Virus record (IMG/VR): IMGVR_UViG_3300035698_015730
Coordinates: 1 to 21,039 of that record
Origin: a virus
DNA: 21,039 bases
Reading direction: 5' to 3' (one strand)
Shown here: positions 20,338 to 21,039 of the stretch, in pieces
How positions within the stretch are numbered: position 1 is the first letter of the stretch
Layout: every line of letters starts with the position of its first letter
Made by a program: the position numbers and the translations under genes
Notes under the pieces: generated by a model
What the model saw: only the letters and a program-made list of their open reading frames with translations
Told to the model about the DNA's origin: nothing
The model's database searches: none

Positions 20338-21010
20338 GGTGTTTCTTCGCCTTCCTTATCCTGTACTCAAAGCCCTGTCTCGTTATTCCGTAGTGCCGCG
20401 CCCATGCGGATTTACTCATTACTATTCCGCCTATTTTAACAAATGCACTGCCTTTGCTATAAAACCCTTTGGACCACTCGTAATTATCTATACTCATGAT
20501 CCTGTTCTTATTCAGCGGTATAATATGGTTGCCGTCACTGTATCCGGCAAACGTATCTTCGTAGAAATCCAAAAAACTATTAGCCCATCGATCACAAAAT
20601 CTGTGTCTTGCCTTGTTATTAAGCCATACACGATAGTATTTCGTTCCTGACATACCATGCCTGCCGTATTTAAAAAGACAGGCATTACATTGCTTAGACA
20701 GGCCTTTAAGGATGTTTCCAACATAGACAGAATAAGTGGTATTGCATCGAGTACATTCACATCGATACTTGCCAGGGCTTTCGTATGACAATATTTTCCA
20801 GTAGCCTATCTTTTTGCCGACATGCTTGTTCTTATCCGATTCTATCTTGCAAGCCTTACACTGCGTGGACAAACCTTTTCTCAGGACAACACCGCTTATA
20901 TAGCGAATAGCTCCACATTCACATCGGCATTTCCACATGGAGTTACCGGCGTAGGACAGTACATACCATTTACCGAATCTTTTTCTTCTGAGATTTATAC
21001 GTTTTGGCAT
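20321..21010 (-). CDS. HNH-like protein with duplicated zinc ribbon
   Basis: A 229-residue protein with two tandem repeats. FGKWYVLSYAGNSMWKCRCECG with a C-x2-C partner (QCKAC) spans about 12-54. IGYWKILSYESPGKYRCECTRC with QCNAC spans about 68-110. Then comes HGMSGTKYYRVWLNNKARHRFC and FAGYSDGNHIIPLNKNR, aligned in my reading with the HNH-like part of phage proteins that usually reads TIDRIDN. The C-terminal IGGIVMSKSAWARHYGITRQGFEYRI is a DNA-binding helix-turn-helix common in this family. The catalytic residues look changed, so it may be a degenerate homing endonuclease or a DNA-binding protein. ATG 21010 is fixed by an in-frame stop two codons upstream; its binding site is weak. Confidence 0.65.
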   Translation of the reverse strand: MPKRINLRRKRFGKWYVLSYAGNSMWKCRCECGAIRYISGVVLRKGLSTQCKACKIESDKNKHVGKKIGYWKILSYESPGKYRCECTRCNTTYSVYVGNILKGLSKQCNACLFKYGRHGMSGTKYYRVWLNNKARHRFCDRWANSFLDFYEDTFAGYSDGNHIIPLNKNRIMSIDNYEWSKGFYSKGSAFVKIGGIVMSKSAWARHYGITRQGFEYRIRKAKKHLDNNG

Positions 21011-21039
21011 AAGTTATTCAGCTCTCACCTTCCACAGTC

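Overview
The window is part of a tailed-phage (or prophage) genome from an unknown host. It is AT-rich, the genes are densely packed, and most carry strong AGGAGG-type ribosome binding sites. The promoters match the sigma-70 consensus. Together these suit a Gram-positive, Clostridia-like host, but nothing here fixes the taxon. No integrase, tRNA or rRNA gene was seen.

Left arm (1-12949, minus strand): a packaging and head module read right to left. It runs from a terminase small subunit (12482-12949), past a damaged radical SAM gene and several small zinc-binding or helical proteins, to the terminase large subunit (interrupted by two inteins, 6919-10335). The portal (4696-6783), two small proteins, a GroES-like co-chaperonin, a scaffold-like protein, a virion-associated protein, a decoration-like protein and the major capsid protein follow. 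A beta-helix protein runs off the left edge. An intrinsic terminator lies between the portal block and GroES.

Centre (12950-13938): a gene-free, very AT-rich divergent control region. It holds a leftward promoter pair, a rightward consensus promoter, iteron-like TTGCACACA repeats and AT tracts, and is a candidate origin or operator region.

Right arm (13939-17796, plus strand): an early operon of about 16 tiny genes, mostly unrecognised and several with CxxC zinc motifs. Three well-formed hammerhead ribozymes, and a fourth weaker candidate at the head of the operon, lie in its intergenic gaps. They occur in different circular permutations (two type I, one type II, one type III-like). They could cut the early message into segments that end in a GC-rich hairpin. 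This is the most unusual feature of the window.

An IS1595-family element (17802-20129) has inserted exactly between the last early gene's stop codon and the operon's terminator (20138-20173). It has 22-bp inverted repeats and a perfect 8-bp target duplication. It carries a transposase plus two overlapping passenger genes, a D12-class adenine methyltransferase and a PD-(D/E)XK-like nuclease: a probable restriction-modification pair on an insertion sequence. Beyond it, on the minus strand, are a promoter-driven 16-codon ORF and an HNH-like protein with duplicated zinc ribbons.
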